A stretch of 64,000 nt of DNA from DASUNP01 sp035249305 (GTDB lineage Bacteria; Acidobacteriota; Blastocatellia; UBA7656). Both the position numbers and the translations under genes were made by a program. The notes under the pieces are model-generated. The model ran no database searches. It was not told the DNA's origin and saw only the letters and a program-made list of their open reading frames with translations. Positions 7,952 to 16,248 of this stretch are shown here, one piece after another. Where the stretch lies: assembly GCA_035249305.1 (NCBI GenBank), contig DATFGQ010000039.1, forward strand, positions 53,012 through 117,011. The letters run 5' to 3'. The first letter of the stretch is position 1. Every line of letters begins with the position of its first letter.

Positions 7952-9808
7952 ATGACTGAGATGTTCAGGCGCTGCCTCACCTTGCTCTGCGCGATGGCGG
8001 TAAGCGTTGCTATCTTTTCGTATTCTTTCTCACCCGACGCGTCGGCTCAGGAGCCAAGCCGCGCCTTCGCGATCAAAAACGCGCGCGTCTTTGACGGGGA
8101 TGCCGTCAAGCAAAACATGACCGTCATCGTCGAGAACGGTTTGATAAAAGCCATCGGCAAAAACATCAACGTGCCCGAAGGAATGGAATTGATCGACGCG
8201 ACGGGCCACACCTTGCTGCCCGGCCTGATCGATTCACACACTCACAATTTCGGGCCGGTCTTGAAACAGGATTTGATCTTCGGAGTGACGACCGCGCTCG
8301 ACATGTTCACCTCGCATCATGCGGCGGCCGCCTGGAAGAAGCAGCAGGCGGAAGGCAAGGCCAACGACCGCGCGGACATATTCTCTGCCGGCACCCTGGT
8401 CACTGCGCCGGGCGGGCACGGCACGGAATACGGCATGAAGATACCTACGATCACCACGCCAGAAGAGGCCGACAGCTTCGTCGAGGCGCGCATTAAAGAA
8501 GGCTCCGATTACATAAAGATCGTTTACGACGATGGCCGAAGCTACGGCCGCAAGATCCCTTCGATCAACAAAGCCACCATGGCCGCGGTCGTAACCGCCG
8601 CCCACAAGCGCGGCAAGCTCGCCGTAGTTCACATACACTCTCTCGAAGAGGCGCGCGACGCCATCGACACGGGCGCAGACGGGCTGGTCCATCTCTTCGT
8701 AGACAAAGTCGACCCGGAGTTCGGGCGCTTCGCCGCTTCGCACAAAGCTTTCATAATCCCTACGCTCGCCGTCGAATCGAGTCTCACAGGCGTCGCCGCG
8801 GGCGCGTCGCTCGTCGAAGACCCGAACCTCGGACCCTATATTTCAAAGGCCGACGCGGGCAGCCTCGGGAGCACTTTTAATCTTCCCCCCTCGGCTACGA
8901 TGACCTACAACGTCGCGGAAGAGACCGTGCGGCAGCTCAAGGCCGCGCGCGTCCCGATACTGGCTGGGACCGATGCGCCGAACGCGGGCACCGCACACGG
9001 GGTCAGCATGCACAGCGAGATGGAGCTGCTCGTCAAAGCAGGGCTCAAGCCCGCGGAAGCGCTGGCCGCCGCGACATCGATCCCCGCGCGCCTGTTTCGC
9101 CTGAGTGATCGCGGCCGCATAGCCGAAGGGCTGCGCGCGGACTTGCTGCTCGTCAAAGGCGACCCCACCGCCGACATCAAAGCCACGCGCAACATCGCGA
9201 GGGTCTGGAAAGGCGGCGTTGCGGTGGATCGCAGCGCTTACCTGGCGGTGCTAGAAAAGGAGAGGGCCGAAGCCGCGCGCATGCGAGCGCTCCCCGCGCC
9301 CGCCGGTTCCGAATCGGGCGTGGTGAGCGACTTTGAAGAGGAGAAACCGACCGCGAAATTCGGCTCGGGCTGGGCGGTTTCGACCGACAGCTTCGCGGGC
9401 GGGAAATCGGTCGCGGAGATGAAGATTGTCGAAGGCGGCGCGAACGGGAGTCGTGGCTCGCTGCTAGTGACGGGCGAAACGGTCCCGGCTTTTCAATTCC
9501 CCTGGGCCGGCGCGGCCTTCTCGCCCGGCGACAAGCCTATGTCGCCGGCCAACCTCTCTTCAAAAAAAGAGATCAGTTTCTGGGCTAAGGGCGACGGCAA
9601 AACCTACCGCGTCATGATAATGACCAAGGGCGGAGGGTTCATGCCCGTGAGCAGAAATTTTGTCGCAGGCCCCGAGTGGAAGCAGTACAAGATGAGGCTT
9701 GCACAATTCGGCGGTATGGAAGGTTACGACATAACTAACATCATGTTCGCGGGCGGCCCCGCGCCGGGCAAGTTTACTTTTCAAATAGACGACGTGCGGT
9801 TTCACTGA
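7952..9808 (+). CDS. Secreted metal-dependent amidohydrolase with C-terminal CIA30-like domain
   Basis: A 618-residue protein with a signal peptide (hydrophobic core about 12-30, then DASAQEP). Residues 37-430 are an imidazolonepropionase-type amidohydrolase. It has the metal-binding HTH at His96/His98, a KIVYDDG strand supplying the likely bridging lysine, VVHIHS, and AGTDAPNAG with Asp341. Residues from about 455 to the end form a beta-sandwich of the CIA30/carbohydrate-binding type (ISFWAKGDGKTYRV ... FQIDDVRF). The substrate is unknown; such enzymes often cleave cyclic amides or dipeptides. An AAAGAGGTG ribosome site precedes the ATG. Its TGA overlaps the ATG of the CitE-like gene, so translation is coupled, although that partner is cytosolic. 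Confidence 0.9.
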   Translation: MTEMFRRCLTLLCAMAVSVAIFSYSFSPDASAQEPSRAFAIKNARVFDGDAVKQNMTVIVENGLIKAIGKNINVPEGMELIDATGHTLLPGLIDSHTHNFGPVLKQDLIFGVTTALDMFTSHHAAAAWKKQQAEGKANDRADIFSAGTLVTAPGGHGTEYGMKIPTITTPEEADSFVEARIKEGSDYIKIVYDDGRSYGRKIPSINKATMAAVVTAAHKRGKLAVVHIHSLEEARDAIDTGADGLVHLFVDKVDPEFGRFAASHKAFIIPTLAVESSLTGVAAGASLVEDPNLGPYISKADAGSLGSTFNLPPSATMTYNVAEETVRQLKAARVPILAGTDAPNAGTAHGVSMHSEMELLVKAGLKPAEALAAATSIPARLFRLSDRGRIAEGLRADLLLVKGDPTADIKATRNIARVWKGGVAVDRSAYLAVLEKERAEAARMRALPAPAGSESGVVSDFEEEKPTAKFGSGWAVSTDSFAGGKSVAEMKIVEGGANGSRGSLLVTGETVPAFQFPWAGAAFSPGDKPMSPANLSSKKEISFWAKGDGKTYRVMIMTKGGGFMPVSRNFVAGPEWKQYKMRLAQFGGMEGYDITNIMFAGGPAPGKFTFQIDDVRFH

Positions 9809-10902
9809 TGACCAGCCAAAGACCCGACCCGAACATAACCGGCGAGGCGCGCGAGCGTAACGCGCCTTTGATCGAGCGGCTCGCCGGTCAGGTGATAGAC
9901 CTTGAGCCGCGCTACCTCCTTCAGATGGCGCACCTCACGGTCCCCGCCACCGTCTGGAAATACGTCGAAGGCGCGGTCACAAAGTCGAAAGCCAACCTCG
10001 TGATGTTAGACCTCGAAGACTCGATCCCGCGCGCGAACGAGGAGCTTTTGCAACAGGGCCGCGCCAACGTCGTACGCGCCTTCAACGAGCTCGATTGGGG
10101 CGCGCGGCTGCGGTTCTTCCGCCCGCGAGGGCTGGAGCTTGACCCCGCGCACGAAGACATCGCCGTCATCTGCGAGCAGGCGGGCGCTCGTCTGGACGGG
10201 CTGATCTATCCTAAGGTCGAAAGCGCGGACGAGGTGCGGTCGATAGACGCGACGCTCGCCCGGCTAGAGCGAAAGCTCGGTCTTCCCTCCGGCCGCATCC
10301 GCATAGAGGTGTTGATCGAATCCTGTTCGGCCGAACGAGAGGTCTTCGAGATAGCCCGCTCGTCGCGCCGGCTGGTGGGACTGGTCTTCGGCTCTTACGA
10401 TTACTGGGCGAGCCTAGGGATGGGCGCTCGAACCTACAGGGCGGACCACCCGCTCATCAACCAGGCGCGCGGCGTCGTGGTCAAAGCGGCGGCTTCGGTA
10501 GGCATACCCGCCATCGCGGAGATGACCACTAACTATCCTACGCGAGATAAATCTGAAGAGGAGCGGCGGGCCGCGATCGAAGAGTTCCGGCGTGACGCGT
10601 TGTTGGCGCGCGACTTCGGGTTCGCGGGAAAGTGGACGGGCATACCCGAGCAGTCCTTGATGGCGGTCGAGATATTTCAGGTCGCCGACGACGAGATCGC
10701 AAGCGCGGTCGAAGAAGCCAGGCAGTTCTTAATAGCGGAGCGCGAAGGTCGCGGCGCGACTATGATCGCGGGCAAGATGGCCGACCGCGCTACCGACCGC
10801 TTGAACCGCAACACGCTGAAGATCGCTTACGCGCTCGGCAGGCTTGACGAAGAGACGGCGGCCGATCTTGGACTTAAACCGGATGGCGAGGGGGAGAGAT
10901 GA
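9808..10902 (+). CDS. HpcH/HpaI aldolase / CitE-like CoA-ester lyase
   Basis: A 364-residue cytosolic protein of the HpcH/HpaI (CitE, malyl-CoA lyase) superfamily. NLVMLDLEDSIP, RLRFFRPRG, DGLIYPKVESADEV and RIEVLIES follow the order of the Mg-binding and CoA-ester-binding strands of malyl-CoA or beta-methylmalyl-CoA lyases. It begins inside the stop codon of the amidohydrolase and ends inside the start of the MaoC gene (ATGA overlaps at both ends). Pairing with a mesaconyl-CoA-hydratase-like MaoC protein suggests reversible cleavage of beta-methylmalyl-CoA or a similar 3-hydroxyacyl-CoA (inference from family and neighbour). A citramalyl-CoA or other CoA-ester substrate is equally possible. 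Confidence 0.87.
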   Translation: MTSQRPDPNITGEARERNAPLIERLAGQVIDLEPRYLLQMAHLTVPATVWKYVEGAVTKSKANLVMLDLEDSIPRANEELLQQGRANVVRAFNELDWGARLRFFRPRGLELDPAHEDIAVICEQAGARLDGLIYPKVESADEVRSIDATLARLERKLGLPSGRIRIEVLIESCSAEREVFEIARSSRRLVGLVFGSYDYWASLGMGARTYRADHPLINQARGVVVKAAASVGIPAIAEMTTNYPTRDKSEEERRAAIEEFRRDALLARDFGFAGKWTGIPEQSLMAVEIFQVADDEIASAVEEARQFLIAEREGRGATMIAGKMADRATDRLNRNTLKIAYALGRLDEETAADLGLKPDGEGER

Positions 10903-12041
10903 GCGGCGCCAAGAAAGACGAGAACCTGATAGAGCAGAAGTACGGGCGGTTGCTGAACGACTTCCGCGTGGGCGAAGTCTATCACCACCCATGGGAGGTG
11001 ACCATCGACGACGGGATGCTGGCGATGTTCGCGGGATCATTCCTCGACCCGAACCCGCTCTATTCGAGCCGCCGCTTCGCGCGCGACCTGGGCTTTCGCG
11101 ACAAGGTGGTCCCGCCCGTCGTGCTGATGAATCTTGCGCTCAGCTTTTCGGTCCACGACGTTTCAGAGCAGACCATAGCGCACCTGGCTTACCTCGATAT
11201 GAAGTTCCCCTGCGCGGCGTACGCGGGTGACACGATGACGGCTTATTCGAAAGTCGTAGGCGTGAGGGTGTCGGAATCGAAGCCCGACCGGGGCGTCGTC
11301 CACGTGCGGACGGTCGGGGTCAATCAAGACGGCGCGACCGTCGTCAAATTCGAGCGTAAGGCGTTGATGCCCGTGGGCCGACTGGAAGGGCGCGCGCACC
11401 CCGCTTCATACGAGTCTTACAACCAGCAGGAGCCGACCTGGGACAAGAGCACGCTGTCGACGGGCCCGCTCGTGATCGATTCACAGGCGCTCCCGCAAGA
11501 GCTTTCGCAAGAGATCAAATCGCCCAGGTGGCTAGGCCGCCCGCGCGGGCTGTTCGAAGATTTTAAGCAAGGCGATGTGCTGCTTCACAGCACGGGCCAC
11601 ACGGTCGGCGAAAGCGAGCACATGCAGCTCGCCGTCTTATCGCGCAACAGCCACCCGCTCCATTTCGACGAAGTCTATTCGCGCAAGAACAGCTTCGCCA
11701 GCACGCGCGTAGTCGAGGGCGGGCTGGTCTTCGCGTGGGCCTGCTCTATCGCGAGCCGCGACACGACGGCCAACGCGCTCTGGGAGCTCAGCTATGATCG
11801 AGGGAGCCACCCCGCGCCGGTTTTTGCGGGCGATACGATTTACGCGGCCTCGCGCGTGATCGAAAAGCGCGATCACAACGAGCGCGCGGGCGTGGTGAAG
11901 CTCCATCTGGTGGGCGTCAAGAACCAGACGCCGGCCGAGCTGATAAGCGCGGGCGCGGACCTGTTCGGCGGAAAGCCTGAGCAGAAAGTGTTCGAGATCG
12001 AGCGCGCAGTCCTGCTGCCAAAGAGAACGCCCGCCAGTTAA
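10899..12041 (+). CDS. MaoC-family double-hotdog hydratase (mesaconyl-CoA hydratase-like)
   Basis: A 380-residue protein with two MaoC-like hotdog halves. The N-terminal half opens with YGRLLNDFRVGEVYHHPWEVT, close to the start of mesaconyl-CoA (beta-methylmalyl-CoA) hydratases; FAGSFLDPNPLY is the hydratase-helix region. The C-terminal half (about 200-380) has FEDFKQGDVLLHSTGHTV and SRNSHPLHFDE, where the Asn/His pair resembles the MaoC active-site Asp/His segment. The family adds water to enoyl-CoA thioesters. Its ATG overlaps the CitE-like stop by four bases, so lyase and hydratase are made together and probably catalyse successive steps. Which pathway they serve (ethylmalonyl-CoA-like, methylaspartate or another route) cannot be told from this window. 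Confidence 0.88.
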   Translation: MSGAKKDENLIEQKYGRLLNDFRVGEVYHHPWEVTIDDGMLAMFAGSFLDPNPLYSSRRFARDLGFRDKVVPPVVLMNLALSFSVHDVSEQTIAHLAYLDMKFPCAAYAGDTMTAYSKVVGVRVSESKPDRGVVHVRTVGVNQDGATVVKFERKALMPVGRLEGRAHPASYESYNQQEPTWDKSTLSTGPLVIDSQALPQELSQEIKSPRWLGRPRGLFEDFKQGDVLLHSTGHTVGESEHMQLAVLSRNSHPLHFDEVYSRKNSFASTRVVEGGLVFAWACSIASRDTTANALWELSYDRGSHPAPVFAGDTIYAASRVIEKRDHNERAGVVKLHLVGVKNQTPAELISAGADLFGGKPEQKVFEIERAVLLPKRTPAS

Positions 12042-12055
12042 TTCGACCCAGCGCC

Positions 12056-12300
12056 CCGGCCTCCGCGTCTCGTCGCGATGATTTTAGCCGTGCGTTTCAA
12101 CGCACGGTAACAGGCGCAAACGTTTGGGGTCGCGTCAGCGACGGCTGAATCAATCGTCGCTACGCGACGTGATCTTTTGACGGCCCTTGATCCGTGCGCT
12201 GAAGCACACGGCTAAATTCACCCGCCGCTACGCGGCGTGAATGCCGACGCGTCTTCTCCTAAAACAAAAGCGGTGACAAGTCACCGCACTCCGAAGGAGG
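12056..12300. repeat. Palindromic repeat cluster before the cytochrome gene
   Basis: This non-coding stretch holds several short palindromes of the kind seen in block A: GCCGTGCGTTTCAACGCACGG near 12090 (first and last bases pair around a TTTCAA centre), GTCGCGTCAGCGACG-like and CGTCGCTACGCGACG modules near 12130-12170, GTGCGCTGAAGCACAC near 12192, and CGCCGCTACGCGGCG near 12223. A separate perfect stem, GCGGTGAC/GTCACCGC with a two-base loop, lies at 12270-12287. From 12301 to 12443 I see only the leader of the next gene, including a GGAGGTG ribosome site. Confidence 0.7.
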
Positions 12301-12443
12301 GCTGCCGCAATTTTACTTCATGTGGCGCAAGCCGGTTGCGCAGCGTCAATCACCTCTCACCCATCTTACAAACACTTAGGCACGGCACGGCGGTTGCCCT
12401 GAGTGAGTCCGGCAATCAACTCTCAAATGACCGGAGGTGCCTC

Positions 12444-14525
12444 GTGTTAACCCCTACTTATTCCCGCCTGTTCTTGTTGATTGCGTGGCTGGCGGGCGTC
12501 GCCGGGTTGGTCGCTGCCCCGCGACCCGCCAGCGCACAAGATGACCCTGCCGCCTTAGCCTCACGCGCGAAAAGAGTGCTGACGCGGCGCTGCTTTGAAT
12601 GCCACGGCGCAAACGGCGTAGCCCGAAAGAACCTATTCGTGCTCGACCGCGCGCGGCTGGTCGCGACTAAGAGAGTCATCCCAGGCGACGGAAACTCGCT
12701 GCTTCTTAGGGTGGTCGAGACCGACGCGATGCCGCCGGCCGGGCCTCGGTTGACAGAAGATGAGAAAGCCGATCTCCGAAAGTGGGTGCTCGCCGGCGCA
12801 CCCGGTTGGGAAGAGAGCGACGCGACTGCCGCGCCGAGAGAGTTCATTACAGAGAGCGCGGTCGTCGCTCATATTCATGACGACCTGCTGAAGACCGACG
12901 AGCGGTCGCGCCCTTACCTGCGCTATTTCAGCCTCGCCCATCTCTTCAACGCCGGGGCGTCCGACCAGGAGATGGAATTGTACCGCGCGGCGCTCGCAAA
13001 ACTCGTCAACAGCCTCTCCTGGCACAGGGAGATCACGCGGCCCGCGCCGGTCGACGAGGCGAAGACGATTCTGCGAATAGACCTGCGCGATTACGCGTGG
13101 ACCGCGCAGACATGGGATATTATTCTCGCCTCGTACCCATACGGCGTCCGCACGCGAGACGCCGCTAGCGTCACTCGTCTTTCGGGTGCGGAGCCGGTTT
13201 ATGTTCGCGCAGACTGGTTCGTCGCCAACGCCTCCGCGCCGCCCCTTTATCACGACCTGCTCGGTCTGCCCACGACCGTCGCCGAGCTCGAAAGGCTGCT
13301 CGGCGTAAACACGCAGCGCAACCTGACCGAAGAGAAAAACGTCGTGCGCGCGGGCATGCGCGCGAGCGGGGTCTCTCACAACAACCGCGTGCTCGAACGT
13401 CACGTCTCGCCTCAAGGCGCGTACTGGAAGAGCTTCGACTTTCGCAGCAACCTCGAAAACCAGAACATCTTCAAAGACCCGATAAGGTTGACCCCCGCGG
13501 GAGGCGAGATAATCTTCAACCTCCCGAACGGGTTTCAAGCATACTTCTTGATAAACGCGTTCGGCGTCCGCATAAACGAAGCCCCCATAGAGATAGTTGC
13601 GAACCGCACGGACCCGTTCGACCCGGTCATAGAGAATGGGCGCTCGTGCATGAACTGCCACTTCAAAGGCATGCAGCCGTTTACGGACGACGTGCGCGCG
13701 GTAGTCAAAGGGATGACCGTGGGCTTTTTCGAGCGCGACCGCGCGCTCGCGCTCTACCCTCCGCAAGAGACGCTCGACCGCCTTGTTGAAAAAGACCGCG
13801 AGCGTTTCCTGGCCGCCGAGCGCCAGGCCGGCGGCCGCGCGGCGGAAAGCGCGGCAGGCGAGCCCGTCGGCGCGCTCTCCCGCCGTTTCTTCGCGGACCT
13901 GACAGTAGCCCAGGCCGCGGCCGAAACCGGCCTCGACGTGAAAGAGTTTCAAGCGCGCGTGAGCCGAAGCGCCAGATTGGTCGCCTTGGGATTCGGACAG
14001 CTACTCGTGCCCGATGGCGGGTTCAAGCGCGACGGGTGGGAGAAGAACTTCGCCGAGGTGACGCGCGAGCTAGGGCTTGGCGATCACATCGCAACCCGCT
14101 CGGTCATCAATAAAACACCCGCCGCCCGCCGCGGCGACATCATTCTGAGCTCGGGCGTCGCGAGCGCAGGAACTTCGGCAACGCAGCCCCAATCAATTAT
14201 GCGCGTGGCCAGGACGGTATTCGTGCGATCGAAATCGGTCTTCCTAAAATCCGAGAACCTGGAACGCGAGCTTCAGAAACGATCGGAGTTCGCGGCCCTC
14301 GGGCTTACGATAGTCCGCGACCGGATCAAGGCCGACCTGGAGATTGAGATCAACCGGCCGCCGTTCACCTTCATCTACGCCTTCACGCTCACCAACCCCG
14401 AGACGAGCGTAGTCTTGACGGACGGCAAGGTGACGGCATTTGACGGCTCTTTCGCCGCGCCTAAGATTGCCAAGGAGATAATGAAACGGATCGCGGCGGC
14501 GCGTGGGCTTGCGGCTGCGAGATGA
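12444..14525 (+). CDS. Secreted cytochrome c-type protein with two CxxCH motifs
   Basis: A 693-residue protein starting at a GTG preceded by GGAGGTG with a 6-base gap. The frame is open further upstream, but that part lacks a signal sequence. Residues 1-32 form a signal peptide ending APRPASAQ. Heme motif 1 is C50-F-E-C53-H54 in a planctomycete-type cytochrome c domain (CFECHGANG, then AMPPAGPRLTEDE). Motif 2 is C402-M-N-C405-H406 far downstream, in a region with no family name I can give. The protein should bind heme c in the periplasm and may carry electrons or act as a peroxidase-like enzyme (inference). Spacing of about 350 residues between hemes is unusual for a simple diheme cytochrome. 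It stands alone between a repeat cluster and a convergent hydrolase. Confidence 0.8.
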   Translation: MLTPTYSRLFLLIAWLAGVAGLVAAPRPASAQDDPAALASRAKRVLTRRCFECHGANGVARKNLFVLDRARLVATKRVIPGDGNSLLLRVVETDAMPPAGPRLTEDEKADLRKWVLAGAPGWEESDATAAPREFITESAVVAHIHDDLLKTDERSRPYLRYFSLAHLFNAGASDQEMELYRAALAKLVNSLSWHREITRPAPVDEAKTILRIDLRDYAWTAQTWDIILASYPYGVRTRDAASVTRLSGAEPVYVRADWFVANASAPPLYHDLLGLPTTVAELERLLGVNTQRNLTEEKNVVRAGMRASGVSHNNRVLERHVSPQGAYWKSFDFRSNLENQNIFKDPIRLTPAGGEIIFNLPNGFQAYFLINAFGVRINEAPIEIVANRTDPFDPVIENGRSCMNCHFKGMQPFTDDVRAVVKGMTVGFFERDRALALYPPQETLDRLVEKDRERFLAAERQAGGRAAESAAGEPVGALSRRFFADLTVAQAAAETGLDVKEFQARVSRSARLVALGFGQLLVPDGGFKRDGWEKNFAEVTRELGLGDHIATRSVINKTPAARRGDIILSSGVASAGTSATQPQSIMRVARTVFVRSKSVFLKSENLERELQKRSEFAALGLTIVRDRIKADLEIEINRPPFTFIYAFTLTNPETSVVLTDGKVTAFDGSFAAPKIAKEIMKRIAAARGLAAAR

Positions 14526-14538
14526 TAAGAGGTGGAGA

Positions 14539-14559
14539 GCGCGGACGAGATGTCCGCGC
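14539..14559. terminator. Hairpin between convergent genes
   Basis: An 8-bp stem, GCGCGGAC/GTCCGCGC with a five-base loop, sits in the 42-base gap between the converging cytochrome and hydrolase genes. No U-tract follows on either strand, so it may be a weak bidirectional terminator or another copy of a dispersed palindrome. Confidence 0.45.
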
Positions 14560-14567
14560 CTACCGGG

Positions 14568-15476
14568 TCACTTGCTGGCCACTTCCGCGCCGAGGAACTT
14601 CAGAAGCGCCGCGTTGAACTGCGCGGGCTGTTCGAGCTGAGGCACGTGCCCGCACTTGTCGAACACGATGAGCTCCGCGTGCGGGATCTCTTTCTTGAAC
14701 CGCTCGCCCATCGCAAGCGGCGTCAGCAGGTCTTCGCGGCCCCAGATGACCAGCGTCGGGTGCTTCAGCTCGCCGAGGCGGTTGTCGAGCACGTCTTCGC
14801 CGCGCAGTATCGATTCGATTATCCGCTGGATGGTGAAGCCATCGCCCGCCGTCACCCTGCGCGTGAACATCATGTCTATAGCCGCGTCGCTGGCGTAGAG
14901 CTGTTTGTTGTAGATCACAAGCGGCATCATCTGTCGCACGGCTTCGCGCGTCGAAGGGTTCAGCCCGTTGATCACGCGCGCGTCCATCTCTTTCGGCACC
15001 GCGAATCCCGCCGAATCGACGAGCACTACGCGGTCGACTTTCTGCGGGTGCGCGAGCGCGAACGCCGCCGAGATCCACCCGCCGAGCGAGTTGCCGACCA
15101 GGGTGGCGCGCTCGATCTTCAGCTCTTTGTAAAACCCGTCCAGAAAATCGACCAGCGTCCCGACGCGGTAGTTGAGCATGGGCTTGTCCGAGCGGCCGAA
15201 GCCTACCTGGTCGGGCACTATCACGCGATACTTCTGAGAGAGTGCGCCCACGGTCATCGACCAGTTCGACATGTCGCCGCCAAGCCCGTGCAGCAGAATC
15301 ACCACTGGCCCGCTGCCCGATTCCTGGTAATGAATACGCGCGCCGAAGACCGTGGCTACTTTAGTCGCGGGGGCGGCCTGCGCCTGCGCTTGCGCCGCAC
15401 TCGCGGTCACGCATAAAAAGAGGGCCGCGACCGCGAGCGTAAATGTCAGGTGGTAGCGTCTGAGGGGAGTCTTCAT
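14568..15476 (-). CDS. Secreted alpha/beta hydrolase
   Basis: A 302-residue alpha/beta-hydrolase fold protein with an N-terminal signal or anchor (residues 10-32, ending in an Ala/Gln-rich stretch). The oxyanion HGLGG lies at 63-67 and the nucleophile elbow GNSLGG has Ser130. Acid and base are probably Asp249 (GREDLLTP) and His277 (KCGHVPQLEQP). The layout is that of epoxide-hydrolase-like or meta-cleavage-product-hydrolase-like enzymes, but a serine nucleophile excludes epoxide hydrolase proper. Substrate unknown. The phosphoribosyltransferase gene ends 27 bases upstream on the same strand, so the two may be cotranscribed without an evident functional tie. Confidence 0.88.
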   Translation of the reverse strand: MKTPLRRYHLTFTLAVAALFLCVTASAAQAQAQAAPATKVATVFGARIHYQESGSGPVVILLHGLGGDMSNWSMTVGALSQKYRVIVPDQVGFGRSDKPMLNYRVGTLVDFLDGFYKELKIERATLVGNSLGGWISAAFALAHPQKVDRVVLVDSAGFAVPKEMDARVINGLNPSTREAVRQMMPLVIYNKQLYASDAAIDMMFTRRVTAGDGFTIQRIIESILRGEDVLDNRLGELKHPTLVIWGREDLLTPLAMGERFKKEIPHAELIVFDKCGHVPQLEQPAQFNAALLKFLGAEVASK

Positions 15477-15503
15477 AATCTTGTCCTCACTTGCCGGATC
15501 AGA

Positions 15504-16118
15504 TCAGATCCAGACTTTTTCGAGCGGCTCTCCCGCTTTGCACAGCGGGCAGGTTTCGGGCGTGTAGAAATTGCAGTCGACGTCCAGCAGCCAGTAGTAA
15601 GGCACGTTGCCCAGTTCTATGTGCGCGTCTTTGAAGTGGACGAGCGAGCCGATGGCGATCACTTCGGCCCCGGCCTGCCGGATCAATTCGACCATGTGGG
15701 TGATGACCTTGCCCGAGCGGACTATGTCGTCGACGAGTATGCACTTGATGCCGCGCGCGTCGAGGTACTGGCGAAAGTAGTAGCGGCCATCCTCTTTCTC
15801 GGCCCAGAATATCTGGTCGGCGTCCAGGGCCTCGCGGATGCCGAAGGCCACGGGTATCCCGCCCGCCGCGGGCGCGACCACAGCGCAGTCGGGCAAGGCG
15901 GCCAGCACCTCGGGCTCGCGCCTGAGGAGCCTTGAGAGCGCCACGTTCAACACGCGCGCGTTGCCGTGATAGCGCATGGCCAGCGGCATCTGAAAGTAGT
16001 GGCCCGAGTGCAGCCCGTTGGGGAACTCGAAGTGGCCTTCGCGCATGGCCCCCGTGCTGCGCAGCAGGTCGCAGACCTGATCCGTGTCGGGTATCAGTTG
16101 GACTTTTGGAACTAGCAT
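15504..16118 (-). CDS. Orotate phosphoribosyltransferase-like protein
   Basis: A 204-residue type I phosphoribosyltransferase. The PRPP loop is CILVDDIVRSGK (126-137), with VDD at 129-131; the N-terminal region GHFEFPNGLHSGHYFQ and PAAGGIPVAFGIREAL resembles PyrE. Orotate phosphoribosyltransferase makes OMP in pyrimidine synthesis. The C-terminus is distinctive: CNFYTPETCPLCKAGEPLEK, with Cys182, Cys190 and Cys193, a CPxC-type tail found in a subset of PyrE-like proteins and possibly metal binding. GGAGGT lies 5 bases before the ATG. No other pyr gene is nearby, so the substrate could be orotate or another base. Confidence 0.8.
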   Translation of the reverse strand: MLVPKVQLIPDTDQVCDLLRSTGAMREGHFEFPNGLHSGHYFQMPLAMRYHGNARVLNVALSRLLRREPEVLAALPDCAVVAPAAGGIPVAFGIREALDADQIFWAEKEDGRYYFRQYLDARGIKCILVDDIVRSGKVITHMVELIRQAGAEVIAIGSLVHFKDAHIELGNVPYYWLLDVDCNFYTPETCPLCKAGEPLEKVWI

Positions 16119-16248
16119 TGGACCTCCATGGGTGCTTACGATGTCGTGAAGAGTGCAATTATAGGAGCGCGGGGGCCGGGTTTCAAGGCAACGCCTTTAT
16201 GTCGCGCGGCGTTGAAATAAGAGGTCGGAAACTCTTAATATCACCTTG

